Shown here: positions 1 to 5,635 of the stretch, one piece after another
How positions within the stretch are numbered: position 1 is the stretch's first letter
Layout of the letters: each line of letters begins with the position of its first letter
NCBI GenBank assembly: GCA_002293545.1
Contig: DBDL01000040.1
Span: 1 to 5,635, forward strand
From: Lachnoclostridium sp. UBA933
GTDB lineage: Bacteria; Bacillota; Clostridia; Lachnospirales; Lachnospiraceae
Length of the DNA: 5,635 nt
Direction: 5' to 3'
The notes under the pieces: generated by a model
Databases searched by the model: none
The model's input: only the letters and a program-made list of their open reading frames with translations
What the model was told of the DNA's origin: nothing
Translations under genes and position numbers: made by a program

Positions 1-521
1 CAAAAGTAACCGCCCGTGTCATTGCAAGGGATGGAAATAATTGGTATAACTTATTTGTAATCGACAAAGGAAAATCCGAAGGAATTGAGCCAGACCAAAA
101 TGTGATTGCCGCAAACGGCGGTCTTGTGGGCATTGTAACGGAAGTGGGGAACCACTATGCCAAAGTACGTTCCATTATCGACGATAAAAGCAATGTAAGC
201 GCTATGTTTTCAGAAACAAGTGAAACCTGTTTCGTAAAAGGGAACATGAAAACAATCGATCAGGGATACATTGACGTAGAATTAATCAGTAAATCCGCAA
301 AAGTCAGCAATAACGCTGAAATTGTAACGGCACATATCAGCACTAAATTTTTACCCGGACTCATGATTGGAACATTGTCGGATCTCAAATCCGATGCTTC
401 CAAGCTTACACAGACGGCACACTTAAAGCCGGCCGTTGCCTTTGATCAACTGGATTTGGTATCGGTGATTACATTAAAGAAGGATTCATCGGAAACAGGA
501 GAAATTTTAAGTAATGATTAG
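1..521 (+). CDS. mreC: Rod shape-determining protein MreC, C-terminal part (5' truncated by window edge)
   Basis: The reading frame is open from base 3 (first full codon AAA) to the TAG at 519-521, giving about 172 residues with no start inside the window. The GTG at 102 is an internal valine, because clear MreC sequence continues upstream of it. The early residues (ARVIARDGNNWYNLFVIDKG, then an EGI..DQNVIA stretch and GGLVGIVTEVG) match the beta-barrel core of MreC, and the end (AFDQLDLVSVI) is the usual closing strand. Family knowledge: MreC is a bitopic membrane protein whose periplasmic/extracellular beta domains bind and activate PBP2 in the elongasome. The missing part should be the N-terminal membrane helix and coiled coil, roughly 100-130 residues. 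Its stop overlaps the mreD start by 8 bases, which suggests translational coupling. Confidence 0.95.
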   Translation, partial: KVTARVIARDGNNWYNLFVIDKGKSEGIEPDQNVIAANGGLVGIVTEVGNHYAKVRSIIDDKSNVSAMFSETSETCFVKGNMKTIDQGYIDVELISKSAKVSNNAEIVTAHISTKFLPGLMIGTLSDLKSDASKLTQTAHLKPAVAFDQLDLVSVITLKKDSSETGEILSND

Positions 522-1041
522 AAACCGTATAGGTACAGGAATTCTTATTCTGCTCTTTTATTTATTACAAACGACAGTATTTCATAGTATAAAGCTGGCG
601 AACGTTGTTCCGAATCTTCTGCTGATATTAACCGTTTCGATTGCGTATCTCCGCGGACGGAGTGAAGGGTTGATTACGGGTTTTATTTGCGGACTTATGC
701 TGGATATGCAGTTTGGGACTGTGATTGGATTATATGCATTTATTTATATGCTGATCGGTTTTGTTATCGGTCATTGGAGGAAAATCTACTATGCCGATGA
801 ATATTTAGTTCCGGCGATACTTGTTGGTGCCGCGGATTTCGTATACGGGATTTTTTACTACATAGTTGAATTTTTACTCCGCGGACGATTGGATTTCGGT
901 TTTTATTTCCTTCATAAAATATTGCCTGAGCTTATTTACACATCAATTATTGCTTTGATTCTTTGCCGGTTGATATTCTTATTGGAGAAAAAACTGTATT
1001 ACCCGAAAGGAGAAAATGACAATGCTGATAACCCTGGTTGA
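514..1041 (+). CDS. mreD: Rod shape-determining membrane protein MreD
   Basis: This 175-residue protein is almost entirely hydrophobic. Likely membrane segments lie at about residues 6-23, 29-46, 51-66, 69-87, 97-122 and 131-157, followed by a short charged tail. The pattern PNLLLIL...AYLRGRSEG...G...GLMLDMQFGTVIGLYAF is typical of MreD, including the conserved G-L-x-x-D near residues 60-64. Length agrees with the family (about 160-180). MreD is an integral membrane partner of MreC, MreB, RodA and PBP2 in side-wall synthesis; its precise biochemical role is not settled. The ATG at 514 is supported by AGGAGA at 497-502, 11 bases upstream and inside mreC. The last codons, a hydrophilic tail rich in Asn and Asp, overlap the start of the PBP2 gene and contain that gene's ribosome site. 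Confidence 0.95.
   Translation: MIRNRIGTGILILLFYLLQTTVFHSIKLANVVPNLLLILTVSIAYLRGRSEGLITGFICGLMLDMQFGTVIGLYAFIYMLIGFVIGHWRKIYYADEYLVPAILVGAADFVYGIFYYIVEFLLRGRLDFGFYFLHKILPELIYTSIIALILCRLIFLLEKKLYYPKGENDNADNPG
1006..1013 (+). promoter_or_regulatory. Ribosome binding site of the PBP2 gene, decides its start
   Basis: AAAGGAGA lies inside the end of mreD. It sits only 2-3 bases before the first ATG (1016) but 8 bases before the second in-frame ATG (1022). The spacing favours 1022 as the real start. The two choices differ by two residues (Met-Thr). Confidence 0.7.
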
Positions 1042-3874
1042 AACGTTAAAAAAAGTTCTAAAATCAAAAATTTTTCCGATGATATGCGTTTATACTGTTT
1101 TATTCAGTATTATTTGCGGACGGATTTTTTATTTGCAGATTATCAAGGGAGAGGAATTGGAGGAAACGACAGAAACCGCCAAAAAGAAAGAGCGGGAGAT
1201 CCCAAGTCCCCGCGGTAATATTTATGATTGCAACGGTAAATTATTGGCATCAAACGTACAGACATATGCAATAACAATAGAAGATTTAGGTGTAGTCAAA
1301 GAATCTGCCGAGTTAAATAAAGTAATTTATGACTGCATCCGTATTATTGAAAAAAACAAAAATAAGCTGGACTTAGAGTTTGCTATTACGATTGATAAAA
1401 GAGGACGTTTCCGGTATACGATGCCGAAAACCTCAATCCGGCGTTTTAAGAAAGATATTTTTTACAAAGAAGCCGGTACGGAACTGACAGCGGATGAAGA
1501 TGAAATGAAGGCAAAAGAAGTGTTTATGTACTTACGTGATGTAAACAACGAGCATAAAAATACATTTCGGATTGGTCCGGAATATACCGATGAAGAAGCG
1601 TTAAAAATCATGACCGTGCGTTATGCCATCATTATGAACCGCTATAAAAAATATGTCCCGATTACCCTAAGTAAAAACGTAAACAAAAAAACGATTGCTG
1701 CCATCAAAGAAAATTCGGCGGCTCTGCCGGGAGTAGATGTTGTGGAAGAATTAAACCGACGTTATTACAGCAGTGAATATTTTGCTCATATTATCGGGTA
1801 TACCGGTGTGATTTCACCGGATTTACTGGCACAAATGCAGGAGGACGAACAACAGGACACTACCTATACCCCAACCGAACAAATCGGAAAGACCGGTATC
1901 GAAAGCACGTTTGAAGATGTACTGCGGGGGAAAAAAGGGAAAGAAACACTTATTATCGACGAGGCTTCCCGTGTATCGGAGGTACGGGACAGAGTAGACG
2001 CAGTAGCGGGCAACGATATTTATTTATCCATTGACAAGGATTTACAGATAGCATATTACAAGATACTGGAAAAGAAGATTGCCGGTATACTGGTTTCCAA
2101 ACTGAATAACGGTATGGACGCAGGCTCGAAAGGGGAATCCGCTTCCAATATACGGATTCCGGTTTATGACGTCTACAATGCCATTATTCAAAACAACGTG
2201 GTCGATATCAACCGTTTTTTGTCGAAAGACGCAACCTCGCTGGAACGGAACATATACAGACGATTCCATTCCGCCAAAAAAAGAACGGACGGCAAAATCA
2301 AATCGGAATTGTCTTATTCCAACAGCCGGCACGGAAGTCAGCTCTCCGAATCCTTACAGGAATACATTGATTATATTTATTCCTTATTGCTTGAGCGCGA
2401 AATACTTACCATAGGTGCCAATGATAAATCGGATGCAACCTATGTGAAATACGTGAACGGCAAAATCAGCCTGAGTAAGTTTTTAGAATATGCGATTTCA
2501 CAGAATTGGATAAACCTAGAGTATTTGGAGATTGGAAACGACTATTACAGTACGGAGGAAATCTTTAAAAAGCTTGTAAAGGCTATTTTTGAAATCCTGA
2601 ATGAAGATAGTAACTACGATAAGCAAATATATAAAAATATGATTTATGATAATGATCTGAGCGGACGTGAGGTTTGCCTCTTGCTATACTCACAAAAGGT
2701 AATTAAAAAGAAAAATTCGGAGATGGAAAATCTGAGGTCCGGATCACTTTCCGCTTATGAATTTGTCAAATCAAAAATCCGTTCGCTTGACATTACGCCC
2801 GGACAGCTTGGATTGGAACCATGCTCCGGCTCGGTCGTCATAACCGATGTGAATACCGGGAAGATAAAAGCTATGGTGTCCTATCCGAGTTATGATAACA
2901 ATAAGTTTGCCGGATCGGTAGACAGCGAGTATTTTGCACGGATCAACAGCAATAAAGCGGCACCGCTTCTAAACCGTTCCACACAACAAAAAACCGCACC
3001 CGGCTCTACCTATAAAATGCTGGTTGCTTCCGCGTCACTGGAGGAAGGTATTATCAATCCGTATTCTACCGTAACGGATAAAACGACATTTACCAATATC
3101 CATCCCTCTCCGAAATGCTGGAGTACAAACAGTTCTCACGGAACCATCAATGTCACGCAGGCGATTCGTGATTCGTGCAACTATTTCTTTTACGAAATGG
3201 GGTTCCGCCTCGGCGACGGACACGGTGAAAATGTAAATAATGAAAAGGGATTGAATAAACTTAAAAAATATGCTAAAATATATGGCTTAACAGAGCCTTC
3301 CGGCGTGGAACTGGCAGAATCCGACCCGACGATATCCGATATTGATACGGTCCGCTCCGCAATCGGTCAGGGTACAAACAGCTATACACCGGTACAATTA
3401 TCACGTTATGTTACTACGATTGCCAATCAGGGAACCTGTTATGATTTAACGATTATTGACAAGATCGAGAGCGGAAAGGACAAGAAAGTAAAGAAGAATA
3501 AAGCAGTTGTTTACGGGAAGTTACCGTTTGCCGATTCCACATGGTCGGCAATCACCCAGGGGATGCGGCTTGTCGTAAAAGATGGTACCATCCGGTCATT
3601 GTTTACCGGTTTACCGGTTGATGTTGCCGGAAAAACAGGAACTGCTCAGGAAAGTGTGTTTAAACCGAATCATGCTTTATTTGTATCCTATGCACCATAC
3701 GAAAATCCTGAAATATCAGTTACCGCCGTAATTGCAAACGGTTATACCTCCAGTAATGCCGCCGAACTGGCAAGTGACGTCTATAAATATTATTTTGATA
3801 AAAAGTCCAGAAAAAGATTATTAGAGCAAAAGGTTTCCGCACCGCAAAACAGTTCGGGAGCCGTAACAGACTGA
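1022..3874 (+). CDS. mrdA: Class B penicillin-binding protein, PBP2 type (peptidoglycan transpeptidase of the elongasome), with large insertion
   Basis: This is a membrane-anchored DD-transpeptidase that cross-links peptidoglycan, presumably the partner of RodA and MreC in side-wall growth. Residue numbers here count from the ATG at 1016; subtract 2 for the preferred start at 1022. A single N-terminal membrane helix lies at about 20-41 after a short basic cytoplasmic stretch. The class B N-terminal (pedestal) module follows, with SPRGNIYD at 64-71, AHIIGYTG at 257-264 and IGKTGIE at 290-296. The transpeptidase domain carries all three active-site motifs: S664-T-Y-K667 (nucleophile Ser664), S720-C-N722 and K873-T-G-T876, so it should be active and beta-lactam sensitive. 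At about 950 residues it is far longer than E. coli PBP2 (633). Most of the excess is a block at about 363-600 between the linker helix and GSVVITDVNTGKIKAM. FtsI or SpoVD identity is less likely: there is no PASTA domain and the gene sits between mreD and minC. Confidence 0.93.
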   Translation: MLITLVETLKKVLKSKIFPMICVYTVLFSIICGRIFYLQIIKGEELEETTETAKKKEREIPSPRGNIYDCNGKLLASNVQTYAITIEDLGVVKESAELNKVIYDCIRIIEKNKNKLDLEFAITIDKRGRFRYTMPKTSIRRFKKDIFYKEAGTELTADEDEMKAKEVFMYLRDVNNEHKNTFRIGPEYTDEEALKIMTVRYAIIMNRYKKYVPITLSKNVNKKTIAAIKENSAALPGVDVVEELNRRYYSSEYFAHIIGYTGVISPDLLAQMQEDEQQDTTYTPTEQIGKTGIESTFEDVLRGKKGKETLIIDEASRVSEVRDRVDAVAGNDIYLSIDKDLQIAYYKILEKKIAGILVSKLNNGMDAGSKGESASNIRIPVYDVYNAIIQNNVVDINRFLSKDATSLERNIYRRFHSAKKRTDGKIKSELSYSNSRHGSQLSESLQEYIDYIYSLLLEREILTIGANDKSDATYVKYVNGKISLSKFLEYAISQNWINLEYLEIGNDYYSTEEIFKKLVKAIFEILNEDSNYDKQIYKNMIYDNDLSGREVCLLLYSQKVIKKKNSEMENLRSGSLSAYEFVKSKIRSLDITPGQLGLEPCSGSVVITDVNTGKIKAMVSYPSYDNNKFAGSVDSEYFARINSNKAAPLLNRSTQQKTAPGSTYKMLVASASLEEGIINPYSTVTDKTTFTNIHPSPKCWSTNSSHGTINVTQAIRDSCNYFFYEMGFRLGDGHGENVNNEKGLNKLKKYAKIYGLTEPSGVELAESDPTISDIDTVRSAIGQGTNSYTPVQLSRYVTTIANQGTCYDLTIIDKIESGKDKKVKKNKAVVYGKLPFADSTWSAITQGMRLVVKDGTIRSLFTGLPVDVAGKTGTAQESVFKPNHALFVSYAPYENPEISVTAVIANGYTSSNAAELASDVYKYYFDKKSRKRLLEQKVSAPQNSSGAVTD
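2102..2815 (+). other. Approximately 240-residue insertion within PBP2, function unknown
   Basis: In typical PBP2 proteins the strand IYLSIDKDLQ and its helix are followed almost at once by the first catalytic-domain strand (here SGSVVITDVNTGKIKAM). In this protein about 238 residues (363-600, counted from ATG 1016) intervene. They are rich in Tyr, Asn, Lys, Ile and Ser, contain no transmembrane segment, and resemble no domain I can name. Recognisable stretches are IRIPVYDVYNAIIQNNVVDI near the start, SLSKFLEYAISQNWINLEYL in the middle and SAYEFVKSKIRSLDITPGQL at the end. The pattern suggests mostly helical structure on the outer side of the membrane. From memory, long PBP2 proteins of Lachnospiraceae carry similar phrases, so it is probably an old lineage feature and not a recent insertion. 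The reading frame is clean and base composition matches the flanks. Confidence 0.75.
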
Positions 3875-3892
3875 GGAAGCTTCACAGTAAAC

Positions 3893-3902
3893 AGGAGAGG
3901 TG
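3893..3902 (+). promoter_or_regulatory. Ribosome binding site of minC, bearing on its start
   Basis: AGGAGAGGTG contains two overlapping Shine-Dalgarno-like cores, AGGAG (3893-3897) and GAGGTGAT (3897-3904). Three in-frame starts follow: GTG 3900, ATG 3903 and ATG 3909. GTG 3900 lies inside the site and is unlikely. AGGAG fits ATG 3903 (5-base gap), while GAGG fits ATG 3909 (8-base gap). Confidence 0.6.
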
Positions 3903-3908
3903 ATGAAA

Positions 3909-4574
3909 ATGAAACACACACCGGTTGTTATCAAAGGAACCAAATCAGGAATTATTGTTGTTCTGGACAAGCAATTATCCATTGAGCAGTTAAAAAAAGA
4001 ATGTGCGGCAAAATTTAATACTTCCAAAGATTTTTTTGGGCATTCACAGGTTGCCGTATCATTTGAAGGAAAGAAGCTTACGGATGAAGAAGAAATTGAG
4101 TTTGTCAATTTGATCTCTTCCCATTCCGATTTGGATATCGTATGTGTGATTGACAACAATGAAAAACGGGAGGCTTTATTTAACCGTACATTAGATGAAA
4201 AATTAAAGCAGTTGGATTCCAATACCGGGAATTTTTATAAAGGTACGTTACGTTCGGGACAAGTGCTTGAATTTGAAACCAGTGTCATTATGTTAGGTGA
4301 TGTCAATGTGGGTGCACAGGTGGTATCAACGGGAAATGTCGTTGTACTGGGTGCTTTGAAAGGAAATGTGTATGCCGGCGCCGCCGGAAATCCGAATGCC
4401 TTTGTCGCCGCGCTAAAGATGAACCCGAAACAAATCCGTATCAGTGATGTGATTGCAAGAGCTCCCGACGGAAAAGACAGTTTTGAAGAAGGAGCCAAAA
4501 TCGCATTTGTAGAAGACAGTAATATTTATATAGAACCCCTGACAAGAGAGGTCTTGGGTGATATTAAATTATAA
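3909..4574 (+). CDS. minC: Septum site-determining protein MinC (FtsZ assembly inhibitor)
   Basis: MinC blocks FtsZ polymerisation away from midcell and is recruited to the membrane by MinD. Starting at ATG 3909 the protein has 221 residues (ATG 3903 would add two). The N-terminal domain (about 1-95) opens with TPVVIKGTKSGIIVVLD, the usual MinC_N beginning. A short linker (NRTLDEKLKQLDSNTG) leads to the C-terminal right-handed beta-helix domain from about residue 110. That domain has RSGQ at 115-118, then the repeating glycine turns VIMLGDVNVGAQVVSTGNVVVLG and LKGNVYAGAAGNPNAF. In characterised MinC proteins the RSGQ region contacts MinD, so MinD binding is expected. Length matches Gram-positive MinC. 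The gene follows PBP2 after a 34-base gap and precedes minD by 14 bases, so it is almost certainly cotranscribed with both. Confidence 0.95.
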   Translation: MKHTPVVIKGTKSGIIVVLDKQLSIEQLKKECAAKFNTSKDFFGHSQVAVSFEGKKLTDEEEIEFVNLISSHSDLDIVCVIDNNEKREALFNRTLDEKLKQLDSNTGNFYKGTLRSGQVLEFETSVIMLGDVNVGAQVVSTGNVVVLGALKGNVYAGAAGNPNAFVAALKMNPKQIRISDVIARAPDGKDSFEEGAKIAFVEDSNIYIEPLTREVLGDIKL

Positions 4575-4580
4575 AGGAGG
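4573..4580 (+). promoter_or_regulatory. Strong ribosome binding site of minD overlapping the minC stop
   Basis: AAAGGAGG is a near-complete anti-16S match placed 8 bases before the minD ATG (4589). Its first two bases are the last two of the minC TAA, so minC termination and minD initiation are adjacent and probably coupled. Confidence 0.8.
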
Positions 4581-4588
4581 ATACCAAA

Positions 4589-5380
4589 ATGGGGGAAGTT
4601 ATTGTGATCACCTCTGGAAAAGGCGGTGTAGGCAAAACGACAACAACAGCCAATGTAGGCACCGGATTGGCAAAGGAAGGGAAAAAGGTTGTTCTGATTG
4701 ATACAGATATCGGATTGAGAAATCTTGATGTTGTGATGGGGTTGGAAAATCGTATTGTTTACAACCTTGTCGATGTCGTGGAAGGGAATTGCCGGATTAA
4801 GCAGGCATTGATTAAGGACAAAAGATATCCGAATCTGTATTTGCTGCCGTCCGCACAGACAAGAGATAAGAGTGCCGTTACTCCGGAGCAGATGAGTAAG
4901 CTTGTAACCGAGTTAAAAGAAGAATTTGATTACATACTTTTGGATTGTCCTGCGGGAATCGAGCAAGGGTTTAAAAATGCAATCGCCGGGGCGGACCGTG
5001 CTTTGATTGTAACAACACCGGAAGTATCTGCTGTAAGAGATGCCGACCGAATCATCGGTTTATTGGAAGCCAATGAAGTTTCAAGCACCGAGCTGATTGT
5101 AAACCGCCTGCGGGCCGATATGGTAAAGCGCGGTGATATGATGTCAAGCGATGATGTAGTAGAGATTCTGGCAATTGATTTGCTGGGTATTGTACCTGAC
5201 GATGAAAATATTGTAATATCAACGAATCAGGGGGAACCTTTAGTCGGCACAAAGACAATCGCCGGACAGGCTTATGCAAACATATGCCGGCGTCTTTTGG
5301 GGGAAAATATACCTATGCTTGATTTGTTTGCAAAAAGCAGTATTTTCTCAAAACTTATGGCGAAATTTAAAGGGAATTAG
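4589..5380 (+). CDS. minD: Septum site-determining ATPase MinD
   Basis: MinD is a ParA/MinD-family ATPase that dimerises with ATP on the membrane, recruits MinC and is released when MinE stimulates hydrolysis. The 263-residue protein has the deviant Walker A loop G10-K-G-G-V-G-K-T-T18, with signature Lys11 and Lys16. It also has the IDTDIGLRNLDVVMGLENR segment at about 37-55 (switch I region with Asp38 and Asp40), a Walker B-like DYILLDCPAGIE at 114-125, and EVSAVRDADRIIG at 145-157. All of these closely follow E. coli MinD. The C-terminal residues FAKSSIFSKLMAKFKGN form a plausible amphipathic membrane-targeting helix with Lys on one face and Ile, Phe, Leu and Met on the other. Length is standard (about 260-270). 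The start is fixed by the strong ribosome site and by the conserved beginning. Confidence 0.97.
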   Translation: MGEVIVITSGKGGVGKTTTTANVGTGLAKEGKKVVLIDTDIGLRNLDVVMGLENRIVYNLVDVVEGNCRIKQALIKDKRYPNLYLLPSAQTRDKSAVTPEQMSKLVTELKEEFDYILLDCPAGIEQGFKNAIAGADRALIVTTPEVSAVRDADRIIGLLEANEVSSTELIVNRLRADMVKRGDMMSSDDVVEILAIDLLGIVPDDENIVISTNQGEPLVGTKTIAGQAYANICRRLLGENIPMLDLFAKSSIFSKLMAKFKGN

Positions 5381-5392
5381 GAAACGTTTTCC
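5380..5392. other. Imperfect palindrome GGAAACGTTTTCC at the end of minD
   Basis: The sequence is roughly symmetric around a central CG, with a GGAAA arm and a TTTCC arm. It begins at the last base of the minD stop codon. It resembles LacI-family (CcpA cre-like) operators in form but deviates from the cre consensus in its outer bases. As RNA it could form only a 5-bp stem with a 3-base loop. No regulatory role can be assigned. Confidence 0.25.
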
Positions 5393-5405
5393 GCAGACAG
5401 AGAAT

Positions 5406-5439
5406 GTATTTTTGGCAAATAATACGCATATGAATGTGC
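5406..5439 (+). other. Two adjacent weak inverted repeats in the minD-minE spacer
   Basis: GTATT/AATAC (5406-5410 and 5421-5425), extended by TTT/AAA across a one-base bulge, can fold around a GGC loop. It is followed directly by GCATA-TGAA-TGTGC (5426-5439), a 5-bp stem with one G-U pair and a TGAA loop. Both are AT-rich and of low stability. No T-run follows, so neither is an intrinsic terminator. They lie just before the minE ribosome site and could affect RNA processing or minE translation, or may be chance. Confidence 0.3.
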
Positions 5440-5446
5440 AGAAATG

Positions 5447-5451
5447 AGGAG
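5447..5451 (+). promoter_or_regulatory. Ribosome binding site of minE with short spacing
   Basis: AGGAG lies only 3 bases before the ATG at 5455, compared with 8 bases for minD. No other in-frame start nearby fits, and the protein begins with the conserved MinE residues, so the start is secure although the spacing is suboptimal. Confidence 0.65.
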
Positions 5452-5454
5452 ATT

Positions 5455-5635
5455 ATGGGATTTACAGATTTTTTCAAAAAGAAATCATCCAGCAGTGTGG
5501 CAAAAGACCGCTTAAAGCTTGTTCTCGTTTCGGACCGGGCAAATTGTTCTCCCGAAATCATGGAACAGATAAAAAATGATATCATACAGGTTATTTCAAA
5601 ATATGTAGAAATTGATCATACAGGTTTGGATATAT
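5455..5635 (+). CDS. minE: Cell division topological specificity factor MinE, N-terminal part (3' truncated by window edge)
   Basis: Sixty full codons are visible before the window ends. The protein begins MGFTDFFKKKSSSS, like the membrane-targeting start of known MinE proteins (M-x-x-x-D-F-F plus basic residues). It continues with VAKDRLKLVLVSDR at about 15-28, the anti-MinCD segment that binds MinD and stimulates its ATPase. NDIIQVISKYVEID at 41-54 then matches the first part of the topological specificity domain (E. coli has KDILEVICKYVQID). About 30 residues should be missing, as MinE is usually near 90. MinE displaces MinC and drives MinD off the membrane, so the inhibitor is lowest at midcell. 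It follows minD after 74 bases, the longest gap in the window. Confidence 0.95.
   Translation, partial: MGFTDFFKKKSSSSVAKDRLKLVLVSDRANCSPEIMEQIKNDIIQVISKYVEIDHTGLDI

Noticed and set aside
102..521. A short separate gene starting with GTG at 102
   Set aside because: The same frame continues upstream to the window edge with conserved MreC sequence, so the GTG is an internal valine codon of a truncated mreC.
2042..2332. Minus-strand and alternative-frame open frames inside the PBP2 insertion (also 2166-2414 +)
   Set aside because: They lie wholly inside the in-frame PBP2 sequence, lack convincing ribosome sites and show no family resemblance. The PBP2 frame is intact through this region.
3602..3617. 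Tandem copy of TTTACCGG
   Set aside because: It is a two-unit repeat inside PBP2 coding sequence, out of register with the codons. CCGG-containing words are common throughout the window through codon use, so this is probably chance.
3876..3883. Perfect palindrome GAAGCTTC just after the PBP2 stop
   Set aside because: It is only 8 bases with no loop and no T-run, so it is not a terminator. Imperfect flanking symmetry gives no believable operator.
3821..4222. Open frame of 133 codons on the minus strand across the PBP2/minC junction
   Set aside because: It is antisense to two well-supported genes, has no recognisable domain, and its Ser/Asn/Cys/Phe-rich composition is typical of antisense translation.
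5412..5440. Possible promoter in the minD-minE spacer (TTGGCA as a -35 box)
   Set aside because: No acceptable -10 box occurs 16-18 bases downstream; the nearest TATGAA is only 11 bases away.

Overview
The window is one uninterrupted run of six genes, all on the + strand: the 3' part of mreC, then mreD, a class B penicillin-binding protein (PBP2/mrdA type), minC, minD and the 5' part of minE. Protein motifs, a moderately AT-rich sequence, strong AGGAG-type ribosome sites and this gene order point to a Gram-positive anaerobe of the Clostridia. The very long PBP2 points most likely to a Lachnospiraceae-like member. That assignment is inference from gene order and protein character; no 16S or other phylogenetic marker is present.

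Layout: 1-1041 holds the morphogenesis membrane proteins MreC (its N-terminus lies outside the window) and MreD, whose genes overlap by 8 bases. 1022-3874 encodes a PBP2 of about 950 residues. It has all three transpeptidase motifs and a large extra segment of about 240 residues just before the core of the catalytic domain. 3909-5380 encodes MinC and MinD with a 14-base gap. After a 74-base spacer with weak inverted repeats, minE starts at 5455 and runs off the window end. Spacing is overlapping or short everywhere else. I see no convincing terminator or promoter inside the window, so the genes are most simply read as part of one transcript that starts upstream (probably at or before mreB) and continues downstream.

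The genes join two cell-shape systems. MreC, MreD and PBP2 belong to the elongation machinery (with MreB and RodA, not seen here) that inserts peptidoglycan along the side wall. MinC, MinD and MinE place the division site by keeping FtsZ from assembling at the poles. Having MinE implies an oscillating or patterning Min system rather than the DivIVA/MinJ-anchored one of Bacillus.

I found no mobile element, CRISPR array, RNA gene or evident foreign island. The feature most worth a second look is the large uncharacterised insertion in PBP2. The rest of the window is core cell-shape biology in a known arrangement.
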